From positions 1 through 32,382 of the forward strand of contig JAEUPH010000195.1 in assembly GCA_016790395.1 (NCBI GenBank): DNA of 32,382 nucleotides. The letters are read 5' to 3'. How positions within the stretch are numbered: position 1 is the stretch's first letter; every line of letters begins with the position of its first letter. Below the pieces are notes generated by a model. It had not been told where the DNA came from and made no database searches. It worked only from the letters and a program-made list of their open reading frames with translations. The position numbers and the translations under genes were made by a program. Of the stretch, positions 1 through 7,994 are shown in pieces. The DNA is from Rubrivivax sp. (lineage in GTDB: Bacteria > Pseudomonadota > Gammaproteobacteria > Burkholderiales > Burkholderiaceae_C).

Positions 1-60
1 CTTGGGCGAAGGCGTGATCGCCAGTTTGCTGAGCTTGCGCTGAGACTGGCTCAACAAAGC

Positions 61-88
61 AAAAAGCCCAGCCGGTGATGGCTGGGCT
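61..88 (-). terminator. Rho-independent terminator of tRNA-Asn
   Basis: A perfect 9-bp stem (65-73 with 80-88, six-base loop) is followed on the minus strand by five T residues (61-65). It lies 27 bp downstream of the tRNA 3' end, so it most likely ends the tRNA-Asn transcript. The plus strand has no T-tract after the stem. Bases 1-60 contain no gene I can support. Confidence 0.8.
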
Positions 89-115
89 AAGTGCTTGCTA
101 TTGCTAGCGTTTCTA

Positions 116-191
116 TGGCTCCCCGACCTGGGCTCGAACCAGGGACCTACGGATTAACAGTCCGGCGCTCTACCGACTGAGCTATCGGGGA
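116..191 (-). tRNA. tRNA-Asn (anticodon GTT)
   Basis: Read on the minus strand, the 76 bases fold as a tRNA. The acceptor stem TCCCCGA pairs with TCGGGGA, the discriminator is G, and a genomically encoded CCA is at 116-118. The D arm contains AGCTCAGTCGGTAGAGC, the anticodon loop CTGTTAATC carries GTT, and the T loop is the usual GGTTCGAACC. The gene is co-directional with the upstream receptor gene but probably has its own promoter in the short gap. No integrase or duplicated 3' end nearby suggests use as an attachment site. Confidence 0.97.
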
Positions 192-201
192 ATAGCCGCG
201 C

Positions 202-207
202 AGTATA
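202..207 (-). promoter_or_regulatory. Candidate -10 element for tRNA-Asn
   Basis: The minus strand reads TATACT here, 10 bases before the tRNA 5' end, so a transcript could start about four bases upstream of the mature tRNA. No convincing -35 hexamer was found at 16-18 bp spacing, so only the -10 box is proposed. Confidence 0.4.
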
Positions 208-227
208 GCCTGAATCCGGGAGCCCGA

Positions 228-2396
228 TCAGAGGCTCAGCTGCAGCGACGCATGCCAGGTGCGCGGCGCCAGCGGGTACAGGTAGGCATGGTCGTACTGG
301 AAGGGCGCTTCCTGCCAGGCGCGGCGGTCGGCCAGGTTGTCGACGCCGGCGCGGCCCACCCAGCGGTAGCCGGCGGCCTTCCATAGGTAGCGCACGGCCA
401 GGTCCAGCCGGGTCCAGCCCGGCGTGGCGACGCTGTTGTCGGGCAGCACCATGCGCTCGCCTTCGCGGGTGACATAGCCCAGCACGGCCAGGCCGGGCAA
501 GGCCGGGACGTTGTAGGCCGCCTGCGCCTTCAGGCTGTTCGCCGGCACGTTGGTCGGGCGCAGGCCGTTCAGCGTCGGGTCGAGCGATCCTTCGCGGCGC
601 GCCTTCAGCAGCATCGCGCTGCCGCGCAGGTTCCAGGGGCCGCTGCGCCAGTCGGCTTCGGCCTCCAGGCCGCGGTGGCGCGCCTGGCCGTCGGCCTGCC
701 GGCTGCAGCTGTCGTCGACGTCGCAGTTGCCGACGTCGCGCCAGGCCGGACGCTGGATGTCGAAGGCGGCCAGGCGCCAGTCCAGCGCCTCGCTGCTGTG
801 CTTCAGGCCGGCCTCGAACTGCTCGCTTTTCAGCGCCGGCAGCGCCTGGCCGGCGTTGGTGTAGCGCGACCGGTTCGGCGCCACCTCGGATTCGACACCC
901 TGGCCCCAGCTCGCGTAGACCAACGCCTGGCGGCCGATCGCGCGGCTCAGCGCCAGCCAGGGCGTGGTGAAGTCCTGGCGGTACGAGGTCGCGCGCGAGC
1001 CGTCGGTGCGCACGCTGTCGCGCTGCAGCCGGCTGTGGCGCAGGCCGGCCCACAGCGTCCACTGCGCATCCAGCGCGATCGCGTCCTGCAGGTGCAACTC
1101 GGTGCTGCGTTCGTCGCGGTGGGTGTTCTCCTCGGTCAGCGTCGGGTCGGGCGGCACCACCGCGGTGCCGGCGATGTTGCCGATGCCGACCCAGTTGTAG
1201 GCCTGGCGCTGGAAGCGGGCCTGGTAGCGCGTGCCGGTGATGCCGAGGCTGAAGCGGTGCTCCATCGTCGCCAGCAGCGCGCGGCCGTTGACCGACAGGT
1301 CGGCCGCGTCGCTGGTGCGGCGTTCGTTCTCGCTGCGGTAGTCGTAGAAGTCGAACGTGCCGTCGCTGCAGTAGCGGCTGTAGTCGTTCTCGGCGCTGCA
1401 GCCGAACGGGAACGCGATGCGGTCGTCGCTGTCCAGCCGCTGGCGCATCGCATGCGCCACCAATTGCAGGTCGGGCGCCAGCGCCTGGGTGTAGCGCAGC
1501 GAGCCGGTCTGGCCCTGCATCACCACCGGCAGGCTCCAGGGCTGGTTGTTCAGGTTGATGCGCGGGTCGATGCTGCCGGCGTCGGGCAGGCGGCTGCCCA
1601 GCAGGCTGAAGCCCGGCGTGCTGGGCTGGCTCTGGCGGCTCCATTCGAACTCGGCCTCGAGCAGGCTGCCGGGCGTGGCCTGCCATTCGACGGCGCCGGC
1701 CAGCAGGCTGCGGCTGCCCTGGCTGTCGCGGGTGCGCGGGTCCAGGTGCTCGACGGCTGCGTTGACGCGCCAGCCGAGGCCGCCGTCGCGCGCGCCGAGG
1801 TCGACCGCGGCGCTGAGGCTGCCGTCCTGCTCCCAGCCCAGCGTGGCATTGCTCACCTGGTCGACCGGCCGCTTGACGATCAGGTTGACCAGGCCGCCCG
1901 GTGCGCTGGTGCCCGCCTGCAGGCCGCTGGTGCCCTTGAGGATCTCGATCGACTGCTTGTTGTCGCGGGCGATCACCGTCTCGGCATTGATCGGCAGGCC
2001 GTCGCGCCGGTAGTTGAAGCGGTTGTCCAGCGTGAAGCCGCGCACCGCCAGCTGGCCCCAGTAGCCCGGCGCGTTGTAGGCGTCGGTGATGCCGGCGTCC
2101 AGCCGGGTCAGGTCGGCGATGCCGCGGATGCCGGCATCCTGCATCACGCCCAGGCCGAGCACGGAGGCCGAGAACGGCGCGCGGTTCAGCGGTACGTCGC
2201 CGAAGCCGGCGATCGAGGCGCTGGCGTTGGCGCTGCGGCCGCTGACGGTGACGGTCTGCACCGGGGTGTCGGCTGCGGTCTGTGCCTGCAGCGGCGCCGT
2301 GCACAGCAGCAGGGCGGCTTGCGCGGCACAGGCCAGGGGATGCCGGCGCGGCGGCCGGCACATGGGGCGGCCCATGGAACGGAAATGGAATGCCAT
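228..2396 (-). CDS. TonB-dependent outer-membrane receptor under TPP riboswitch control, probable thiamine or precursor uptake
   Basis: The product is a 722-residue outer-membrane beta-barrel transporter driven by TonB-ExbBD. A signal peptide covers about the first 36 residues (twin-Arg-rich n-region, Ala/Leu core, cleavage near LQA-Q), followed by a TonB-box-like segment QTVTVSG. The plug domain contains the receptor hallmarks LAVRGF and IEILKG, with SAPGGLVNL close behind, and the chain ends in aromatic-rich barrel strands up to LQLSL. By sequence alone it resembles siderophore receptors of the FhuE/FpvA style. A TPP riboswitch in the leader argues instead for thiamine, a thiamine phosphate or a pyrimidine/thiazole precursor. 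I chose the ATG at 2396 over an upstream GTG at 2444 because it has a GAGAG ribosome-binding site seven bases away and puts the signal peptide near the N-terminus. The family is certain; the substrate is inferred. Confidence 0.93.
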   Translation of the reverse strand: MAFHFRSMGRPMCRPPRRHPLACAAQAALLLCTAPLQAQTAADTPVQTVTVSGRSANASASIAGFGDVPLNRAPFSASVLGLGVMQDAGIRGIADLTRLDAGITDAYNAPGYWGQLAVRGFTLDNRFNYRRDGLPINAETVIARDNKQSIEILKGTSGLQAGTSAPGGLVNLIVKRPVDQVSNATLGWEQDGSLSAAVDLGARDGGLGWRVNAAVEHLDPRTRDSQGSRSLLAGAVEWQATPGSLLEAEFEWSRQSQPSTPGFSLLGSRLPDAGSIDPRINLNNQPWSLPVVMQGQTGSLRYTQALAPDLQLVAHAMRQRLDSDDRIAFPFGCSAENDYSRYCSDGTFDFYDYRSENERRTSDAADLSVNGRALLATMEHRFSLGITGTRYQARFQRQAYNWVGIGNIAGTAVVPPDPTLTEENTHRDERSTELHLQDAIALDAQWTLWAGLRHSRLQRDSVRTDGSRATSYRQDFTTPWLALSRAIGRQALVYASWGQGVESEVAPNRSRYTNAGQALPALKSEQFEAGLKHSSEALDWRLAAFDIQRPAWRDVGNCDVDDSCSRQADGQARHRGLEAEADWRSGPWNLRGSAMLLKARREGSLDPTLNGLRPTNVPANSLKAQAAYNVPALPGLAVLGYVTREGERMVLPDNSVATPGWTRLDLAVRYLWKAAGYRWVGRAGVDNLADRRAWQEAPFQYDHAYLYPLAPRTWHASLQLSL

Positions 2397-2397
2397 C

Positions 2398-2430
2398 GTT
2401 TGCTCTCGTTGCGATGGCAGGTGGGCAAAC
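2398..2430 (-). promoter_or_regulatory. Possible RBS-sequestering hairpin of the TPP riboswitch
   Basis: Between aptamer and start codon the minus strand carries GTTTGC (2425-2430) and GCAAAC (2398-2403). These could pair and enclose the GAGAG ribosome-binding site, with the stem ending just before the ATG at 2396. No T-tract is present in this interval, so the switch more likely acts on translation than on termination. The stem is only six pairs, so this is a suggestion. Confidence 0.4.
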
Positions 2431-2463
2431 TCTGGAGGACGCACACGGAGAACCCGCGGGCCG

Positions 2464-2558
2464 ATTCAGGCTGCTTCCCTGCGCGAGGATTACCTCAGTC
2501 AGGTTCAAAGGGACTTTCTCAGTCGCACCGCTTGCGCGGCACAACACCCCTAGCGAAG
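2464..2558 (-). promoter_or_regulatory. TPP riboswitch (THI element)
   Basis: The minus strand contains the conserved blocks of the thiamine pyrophosphate aptamer in the right order. They are CTAGGGGTG at the 5' side, a variable hairpin, CTGAGA, CCCTTTGAACCTGA, GGTAATCC and GCAGGGAAGC at the 3' side. GCT (2552-2554) and AGC near 2473-2475 can close helix P1. The element lies 68 bases upstream of the receptor start codon and is on the same strand. When TPP is abundant, such elements normally shut off expression of thiamine synthesis or uptake genes. Confidence 0.95.
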
Positions 2559-2562
2559 TGAC

Positions 2563-2582
2563 GACGGTGCGGATGCACCGTC
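2563..2582 (-). promoter_or_regulatory. Hairpin directly upstream of the TPP aptamer
   Basis: A perfect 8-bp inverted repeat (gacggtgc / gcaccgtc) with a four-base loop sits at the 5' side of the aptamer. A CATAAT -10-like box on the minus strand at 2593-2598 would start a transcript near 2586, making this hairpin the very 5' end of the leader. It has no T-tract, so it is a poor terminator for the upstream fpr gene. It may stabilise the leader mRNA. Confidence 0.4.
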
Positions 2583-2642
2583 GACAGGCGAGATTATGGA
2601 CCGGCAGCGGCGTGCCGCCGGCGCGGCAGGGCTTCTTCGGGC

Positions 2643-3713
2643 CTACCGCCCCGGCGTGGCCACGCCCAGCAACTGGTGCAGCCGCGGGCTGGTGGTGGTG
2701 TACTGCAGCAGCGTCGGCTGATCGGGCCGCAGCCGCGCCGCCGCGGCAAAGGCCGCCAGCGTCGCCTCGTGGAAGCCGCAGAGGATCAGCTTCTTCTTGC
2801 CCGGGTAGGTCACCACGTCGCCCACCGCGTAGATGCCCGGCTGGCTGGTCTCGAAATGCGCCGGGTCGACCACCAGCTGCCGCCGCTCCAGTGCCAGGCC
2901 CCATTGCGCGATCGGCCCCAGCTTCGGGCTGACGCCGAGGAAGGCCAGCACCAGGTCGGCCGCCAGGCGGCGGGTCTGGCCGTCTTCGCCGATGACCTGC
3001 GCGGCCACCAGGCCTTGGGCATCGTCGCCGTCCAGGCCCAGCACCTGGCCGACCTCGAAGTGCACGCTGCCCGCAGCGATCAGGGCCAGCAGGCGCTGCA
3101 GCGGCGCTGGTTCGGCTGCCAGCGTGCGGCGGCGGTGCAGCAGGGTGATCGATGCGGGCTGCGGCGGCGGCGCCGCGGCGAGCTGCAGCACTGCCTGCAC
3201 CGCAGCGTCCTCGCCGCCGACCACCAGGACACGCCGGCCGGACCAGGCAGCGGCAGCGGGCACGCGGTAGAGCAACTGGCGGCCGGCGTGCCGCTCGGCG
3301 CCCTCGACCTTCAGCAGGCGCGCCTGGAAGGCCCCGACACCGCCGGCGATGAACACCGTGCGGGCGATGAAGCGGGTGCCGGCGCTGGTGCCCAGATCGA
3401 AGCGGCCATCGTCGCGCAGGGCCAGCGAGGCGACTTCCTGGCCGAGGTGGAACTGCGGCGCGAACGGCGCCAACTGCTGCAGCAGCCGCTGCACCAGCTC
3501 GCGGCCGGTGCAGACCTGCACTGCGGGGATGTCGTAGATCGGCTTGTCGGCGTACAGCTCGATGCACTGGCCGCCGGCTTGCGGCAGCGCGTCGACGACA
3601 TGGGCCCGGATGTCCTGCAGCCCGAGCTGGAAGACCTGGAACAGCCCGACCGGCCCGGCGCCGATGACCAGCGCATCGCACTCGATGGCGCCCTGCGGCG
3701 CGGGGGGGAGCAC
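2643..3713 (-). CDS. Ferredoxin--NADP(+) reductase, thioredoxin-reductase-like type
   Basis: This is a flavoprotein that exchanges electrons between NADPH and ferredoxin. About 356 residues are predicted. The FAD motif GAGPVG is at 18-23, and the chain continues with GGQCIELYADKPIYDIP, typical of the type-2 FNR family. The central NAD(P) site reads VVGGEDAA, where the family usually has GGGDSA. The C-terminal FAD contact is GIYAVGDVVTYPGKKKL. There is no ATG near the N-terminus; the GTG at 3713 gives a family-like length, 20 bases after the fdxA stop, but has no good ribosome-binding site, so translation may be coupled to fdxA. Lying just after fdxA in the sulfur run, it probably supplies electrons to FdxA and, through it, to sulfite reductase (inference). 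Confidence 0.88.
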   Translation of the reverse strand: MLPPAPQGAIECDALVIGAGPVGLFQVFQLGLQDIRAHVVDALPQAGGQCIELYADKPIYDIPAVQVCTGRELVQRLLQQLAPFAPQFHLGQEVASLALRDDGRFDLGTSAGTRFIARTVFIAGGVGAFQARLLKVEGAERHAGRQLLYRVPAAAAWSGRRVLVVGGEDAAVQAVLQLAAAPPPQPASITLLHRRRTLAAEPAPLQRLLALIAAGSVHFEVGQVLGLDGDDAQGLVAAQVIGEDGQTRRLAADLVLAFLGVSPKLGPIAQWGLALERRQLVVDPAHFETSQPGIYAVGDVVTYPGKKKLILCGFHEATLAAFAAAARLRPDQPTLLQYTTTSPRLHQLLGVATPGR

Positions 3714-3733
3714 GGCGGGCAGCGTGGGGCGGA

Positions 3734-4057
3734 TCAGCGGATCAGCTCGGACAGCTTGTCCTTGCGGTCCTTCCAGTCGTCGGCGTCGGGCAGCGCGGCC
3801 TTGCGCTTGGTGATGCTGGGCCAGTTGCGCGACAGCTCGGCATTGAGCTTGATGAACGCCACCTGGTCGCCGGGCACGTCTTCTTCCGGCAGGATCGCAT
3901 TGACCGGGCACTCGGGGATGCAGACCGCGCAGTCGATGCATTCATCGGGGTCGATGGCCAGGAAGTTGGGGCCTTCGCGGAAGCAATCGACCGGGCAGAC
4001 ATCGACGCAGTCGGTGTACTTGCAGCGGATGCACGATTCGGTGACGACGTGGGTCAT
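3734..4057 (-). CDS. fdxA: 7Fe ferredoxin (3Fe-4S/4Fe-4S), FdxA family
   Basis: This is a 107-residue soluble electron carrier. Cys9, Cys17 and Cys50 match the [3Fe-4S] ligands, and Cys21, Cys40, Cys43 and Cys46 the [4Fe-4S] ligands of Azotobacter FdI, shifted by one residue. Cys25 matches its free cysteine near the cluster. The C-terminal half (residues 60-107) is the charged extension usual in this family. The ATG at 4057 is chosen because the chain then starts MTHVVTESC, as in relatives; an upstream ATG at 4111 would add an unrelated tail. It lies between cobA and the reductase gene, so it is the likely partner of both Fpr and the siroheme sulfite reductase encoded upstream. Confidence 0.95.
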   Translation of the reverse strand: MTHVVTESCIRCKYTDCVDVCPVDCFREGPNFLAIDPDECIDCAVCIPECPVNAILPEEDVPGDQVAFIKLNAELSRNWPSITKRKAALPDADDWKDRKDKLSELIR

Positions 4058-4135
4058 GGGGGCTTGGCGGGTTGAAGGAATTCCAGCCTCCGGCCCGCAA
4101 GCGCTGGGCACCGGGCCTGGAGGAAACAGACAATT

Positions 4136-4915
4136 TTATGCGGCCGGCCCCTGGGCCCCGCCGTGAGGCCGCTCGGTGCCAGGGGTCTTGGCGCCGGCGT
4201 CGGCGGGCGAGCTGCCCACCGGCATGGCCCCGGCGCCGACCGTCACCACCGCCGGGCGGCCGGCATGCGGCGCCCCGGCGTCGGCCAGCGTGGCCACCGT
4301 GTGGTCGGTGCAGCGTGCATCGGGCCAGCCGGCACGCGAGACCACGCTGGCCGGCGTGTCGGCAGGCCAGCCGGCCTCCAGCAGCTTGCCCGACAGCGCC
4401 GCCAGCTGCCGGCCGGCCATGTAGAACACCTCGGTATCGGCGGTGCGGGTGGCATGCAGGACCCCCAGCTGGGTCATCGCCGTGGTCAGGCTCACGCTGC
4501 GGCCGTTGCCGCGCCGGGTCAGCGGGCGCCGGGTGTCGGCGGCGGCGGCCAGCGCGGCACTGACACCGGGCACCACCTCGCAGCCGATGCCTTGCTCGTG
4601 CAGTGCCGCCAGTTCCTCCTCGAGCCGGCCGAACACGCTCGGGTCGCCGCCCTTCAGGCGCACCACGTGTCGGTGGCGCCGGGCGGCATCGAGCAGCAGC
4701 ACGTTGATCGCATCCTGGCCGGTGGCATGGCCGAAGCCGCGCTTGCCGACGTCGACCCAGCGTGCCTGCGGCGCCAGCGCACGCAGCGCCGGGTCGGTCA
4801 GCGCGTCGTGCAGCACCACCTCGGCTTCGGCCAGCAGGCGCGCACCACGCACGGTGATCAGGTCGGCAGCCCCGGGGCCGGCACCGATGAAGACGACGCT
4901 CGCGCGCTCTGTCAT
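4136..4915 (-). CDS. cobA: Uroporphyrinogen-III C-methyltransferase (siroheme branch)
   Basis: The enzyme methylates uroporphyrinogen III twice with S-adenosylmethionine to give precorrin-2, the precursor of siroheme and cobalamin. At 259 residues it is the stand-alone SUMT form, without the CysG dehydrogenase/chelatase half. Visible motifs are the N-terminal loop GAGPGAADLIT (residues about 11-21), VRLKGGDPSVFGR, VVPGVSAALA and PLTRRG. The C-terminal 25 residues are low-complexity and unlikely to be catalytic. It follows cysN by 29 bases, and the siroheme it makes is the cofactor of the CysI encoded in the same run. Oxidation and iron insertion must be done by a protein encoded elsewhere. 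Confidence 0.95.
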   Translation of the reverse strand: MTERASVVFIGAGPGAADLITVRGARLLAEAEVVLHDALTDPALRALAPQARWVDVGKRGFGHATGQDAINVLLLDAARRHRHVVRLKGGDPSVFGRLEEELAALHEQGIGCEVVPGVSAALAAAADTRRPLTRRGNGRSVSLTTAMTQLGVLHATRTADTEVFYMAGRQLAALSGKLLEAGWPADTPASVVSRAGWPDARCTDHTVATLADAGAPHAGRPAVVTVGAGAMPVGSSPADAGAKTPGTERPHGGAQGPAA

Positions 4916-4944
4916 CCGGCGATTGTGCCGCCCCGGTGCGGTGA

Positions 4945-6291
4945 TCAGGCCGCCGCCCGCACCAGCAGTGCGCCGCTGGTTCGGTTGCTGGCCGGGTCGA
5001 CGACGATCAGCGCGCCGCCGGCGCGGTTGCTGGCATAGGGCTCGACCGGCAGCGGCTGTTGCAGCTCGACCACCACGTCGCCGATCTCGTTGACGGCCAG
5101 CTCATGGGCGTCCAGCGGCTCGAGCGTGTGGATGTCGAGCCGGTGCTCGATCGCGCTGATGCGCGCCTGCACCCAGCGGTTGCCGTGGCGCACCCAGTAC
5201 TTGCGGCCGATTGCCGCCGGCTCGGTGTCCAGCCAGGCCAGCGTGGCGCTGAAGCGCTGCGCCGGCTGCAGGCTGCCGGGACTGGCGATCCAGTCGCCGC
5301 GCGAGATGTCGAGCTGGCGGTCGAGCACGATGCCGGCCGATTCGCCGGCCTGCGCCGCGGCCACCGGGCTGCCGGCGCGGCGCACCTCGGCGACCACCGC
5401 GCGCTCGCCGCTGGGGAACACCTGCACCGCGTCGCCCGCCTTCACGCTGCCGTGGGCGATGCGGCCCCAGAAGACGCGCGGCTGGTGGCCGGCCCCCTTG
5501 GCGTCCAGGCCGGCTTCGGCGTCGTCGCGTGCGACGTACTGCACCGGCTGCAGCAGCGTGCCGGCACTGCGTTCCTGCGTGGTCGGCAGCCGCTCGAGCA
5601 GCTGCAGCAGGCTGGGGCCCTGGTACCAGGGTGCGTCCAGCGGCTGGGTCACGTTGTCGCCGCGCAGCGCGCTGACCGGGATGATGCCGGCCAGCGCGGT
5701 GATGCCGGCCTCCTCGGCAAACGCCAGCAGCGCGCCGCGGGTGGCCTCGAAGGCCGCCGCGGGGTCGTCGACCGCGTCGAGCTTGTTGACCGCGAACACG
5801 ATGCTGGGCACGCGCAGCAGCTGGGCCAGCAGCGCGTGGCGGCGGGTCTGGGGCAGCAGCGGCACCGTGGGGCTGCGCCAGTCGATCTTCGTGATGTCGA
5901 CCAGCACCACCGCGGCATCGCTGCCGGCGGCGGCGGTGACCATGTTGCGCGTGTACTGCTCGTGCCCCGGCGCGTCGGCGATGATGAACTTGCGCCGGCG
6001 GGTGGCGAAGTAGCGGTAGGCGACGTCGATCGTGATGCCCTGCTCGCGCTCGGCCTCGAGGCCGTCGGTCAGCAGCGACAGGTCGATCGGTTCACCGGCG
6101 GCGCGCCTGGCCAGCGTGTCGAGCTGGTCGGCCAGGATCGCCCGGCTGTCGTAGAGCAGCCGGCCGATCAGCGTGCTCTTGCCGTCGTCGACGCTGCCGG
6201 CGGTGAGGAAGCGCAAGGCGCGGTGGTCTGTGGCTTCGACGGACTCTCGTTGGTCCGCCGCTTCGGCGGCGGTCTTCAGGACAGCGCTCAT
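4945..6291 (-). CDS. cysN: Sulfate adenylyltransferase subunit 1 (GTPase)
   Basis: CysN is the regulatory GTPase of ATP sulfurylase. GTP hydrolysis drives formation of adenylylsulfate (APS) from ATP and sulfate by CysD. The 448-residue chain has the P-loop GSVDDGKS (32-39), the G3 motif DAPGH (106-110) and the G4 motif NKLD (169-172), followed by the beta-barrel domains of the EF-Tu superfamily. Between G3 and G4 it carries the longer WRSPTVPLLPQTRRH segment, which I associate with Burkholderiales CysN. No APS-kinase (CysC) domain is fused at the C-terminus, which fits an APS-using CysH. The start is one base after the cysD stop. Confidence 0.96.
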   Translation of the reverse strand: MSAVLKTAAEAADQRESVEATDHRALRFLTAGSVDDGKSTLIGRLLYDSRAILADQLDTLARRAAGEPIDLSLLTDGLEAEREQGITIDVAYRYFATRRRKFIIADAPGHEQYTRNMVTAAAGSDAAVVLVDITKIDWRSPTVPLLPQTRRHALLAQLLRVPSIVFAVNKLDAVDDPAAAFEATRGALLAFAEEAGITALAGIIPVSALRGDNVTQPLDAPWYQGPSLLQLLERLPTTQERSAGTLLQPVQYVARDDAEAGLDAKGAGHQPRVFWGRIAHGSVKAGDAVQVFPSGERAVVAEVRRAGSPVAAAQAGESAGIVLDRQLDISRGDWIASPGSLQPAQRFSATLAWLDTEPAAIGRKYWVRHGNRWVQARISAIEHRLDIHTLEPLDAHELAVNEIGDVVVELQQPLPVEPYASNRAGGALIVVDPASNRTSGALLVRAAA

Positions 6292-6292
6292 G

Positions 6293-7252
6293 TCAGAAAT
6301 ACCCTTCCTTCTTGCGGCGCTCCATCGACGCGTCGCTGGTGCGGTCGTCCATGCGGGTCGCGCCGCGCTCGCTGACGGTGACGGTCAGCGTCTCGGCGAC
6401 GATGTCGGCGGCGCTCGCGGCGTCGCTTTCGACCGGGCAGGTGCAGGTCATGTCGCCGACGGTGCGAAAGCGCACCGTGGCGGTCTCGACCGTCTCGCCG
6501 GCCTCGGGCGGCGTCACCTCGGTCAGCGGCACCAGCAGGCCCTTGCGGCGGATCACCTCGCGCCGATGGGCGTAGTACAGCCCCGGCAGCGGGATGTTCT
6601 CGCGTGCGATGTACAGCCACACGTCCAGCTCGGTCCAGTTGCTGATCGGGAAGCTGCGGAAATGCTCGCCGGGCCGGTGGCGGGTGTTGAACAGCGTCCA
6701 CAGCTCGGGACGCTGCTCCTTGGGCTGCCACTGGCCGAAGCTGTCGCGGTGGCTGAAGATGCGTTCCTTCGCGCGCGCCTTCTCCTCGTCGCGCCGCGCG
6801 CCGCCGATCAGGCAGTCGAAGCGGTGCTCGTCGATCGCCTCGAGCAGCGTTACCGTCTGGTGGCCGTTGCGCGATTCCAGCGGGTGCGCCAGCCGAACGC
6901 TGCCGCGCTTCATGCTGTCTTCCAGGTGGCCGACGACCAGCCGCTCGCCCATCTCGGCGACACGCTGGTCGCGGAAGGCGATCACCTCGGGGAAGTTGTG
7001 GCCGGTGTCCACGTGCAGCAGCGGGAAGGGCAGCTTGCCCTTGAAGTCATTGCCGGCGACGCGGGTCTTGAAGGCCTTCTCTGCCAGGCGCAGCACGACG
7101 CAGGAATCCTTGCCGCCGGAGAACAGCAGGGCAGGGCGCTCGAACGATGCGGCGACCTCGCGCAGGATGAAGATCGCCTCCTCCTCCAGCCAGTCGAGGT
7201 GCCGGTGGTCCAGCTCGGGCAGCAGCTGGTCGAGGTTCACACGGGCGTTCAT
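6293..7252 (-). CDS. cysD: Sulfate adenylyltransferase subunit 2
   Basis: CysD is the catalytic subunit of ATP sulfurylase and forms APS. It has 319 residues, close to the usual length. The ATP pyrophosphatase loop SGGKDS is at 45-50, followed by HVDTGHNFPE and GGARRDEEKARAKER, then a conserved C-terminal segment ending RRKKEGYF. The ATG at 7252 overlaps the cysH stop as ATGA, so the two are translationally coupled. An upstream in-frame start at 7303 lies inside cysH and is less likely. Confidence 0.97.
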   Translation of the reverse strand: MNARVNLDQLLPELDHRHLDWLEEEAIFILREVAASFERPALLFSGGKDSCVVLRLAEKAFKTRVAGNDFKGKLPFPLLHVDTGHNFPEVIAFRDQRVAEMGERLVVGHLEDSMKRGSVRLAHPLESRNGHQTVTLLEAIDEHRFDCLIGGARRDEEKARAKERIFSHRDSFGQWQPKEQRPELWTLFNTRHRPGEHFRSFPISNWTELDVWLYIARENIPLPGLYYAHRREVIRRKGLLVPLTEVTPPEAGETVETATVRFRTVGDMTCTCPVESDAASAADIVAETLTVTVSERGATRMDDRTSDASMERRKKEGYF

Positions 7253-7992
7253 GCATGCTCTCCAATCATCGAGACCGCTTCCTGCTGGACATGCAGCCCG
7301 CATTCCTTCAGCGATTCATCCTCCCACCACCAGCGCCCGGCGCGGAAGTCCTCGCCGACGGCGATCGCCCGGGTGCAGGGCGCGCAGCCGATGCTGGGCA
7401 TGAACTGGTCGTGCAGCGGGTTGTAGGGCACGCCGTTGACCCGGATGTAGTGCCAGACGTCGGCCCAGCTCCAGTCGGCCAGCGGGTTCAGCTTGGTGCG
7501 GCCGGCGTCGTCGCGGTCGTGGAACGGCACCTCGCCGCGGGCGTTGCTCTGCTCGCGGCGCAGCCCGGTCACCCAGGCGCTGCGCGCGCCCAGCATGCGC
7601 GACAGCGGTTCCATCTTGCGCAGGCCGCAGCAGGCCTTGCGCAGCGCCAGGCTGCGGTACATCGCGTCCTCGCCATGGGTCCCGACGAAGTGCACGACGT
7701 CTTCGGCCACCGGCCGGTAGACCTCGACCGCCAGGCCGTAGTGCCGCTCGATCGTGCCGATCAGCGCCGAGGTCTCGGGGTGCAGCTTGCCGGTCTCCAG
7801 CGTGCCGATCGCGATCGGCAGCGCATGGCGGGCGATCAGGTCGGTGACGACCATGTCCTCGGCGCCCAGGCTGGTGGCCTGGACGATCGCGCCGGCGTGG
7901 TCGGTGGCGGCCGACTGCAGCACCGCCAGCGCGTGTGCCACGCGTTCTTCGAAACCCAGGGTCGCCCGGGCGTAGAGGTCGATTGCACTCAT
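7249..7992 (-). CDS. cysH: Assimilatory adenylylsulfate (APS) reductase
   Basis: The enzyme reduces activated sulfate to sulfite using thioredoxin or glutaredoxin. The 247-residue protein contains the cysteine pairs Cys121-Cys122 (ACCGLRK) and Cys203/Cys206 (GCAPC), which bind a [4Fe-4S] cluster and distinguish APS reductases from the cluster-free PAPS reductases of enteric bacteria. The catalytic Cys231 is in the C-terminal KECGLH motif. Substrate assignment to APS is supported by the absence of a cysC gene in the run. The ATG at 7992 starts MSAIDLYAR, two bases after the DUF934 stop. Confidence 0.95.
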   Translation of the reverse strand: MSAIDLYARATLGFEERVAHALAVLQSAATDHAGAIVQATSLGAEDMVVTDLIARHALPIAIGTLETGKLHPETSALIGTIERHYGLAVEVYRPVAEDVVHFVGTHGEDAMYRSLALRKACCGLRKMEPLSRMLGARSAWVTGLRREQSNARGEVPFHDRDDAGRTKLNPLADWSWADVWHYIRVNGVPYNPLHDQFMPSIGCAPCTRAIAVGEDFRAGRWWWEDESLKECGLHVQQEAVSMIGEHA

Positions 7993-7994
7993 GT

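Noticed and set aside
2-43. Possible C-terminal end of a plus-strand gene (LGEGVIASLLSLR then stop)
   Set aside because: Only 13 codons are visible and no family can be recognised, so it is not reported as a gene.
116-191. tRNA-Asn as an integration site of a mobile element
   Set aside because: No integrase, no repeat of the tRNA 3' end and only core metabolic genes nearby.
154-3681. A 1175-codon open frame on the minus strand spanning the tRNA, receptor and reductase genes
   Set aside because: It is Arg/Ala/Pro-rich low-complexity translation in the wrong frame of well-supported genes and a riboswitch, as expected at this GC content.
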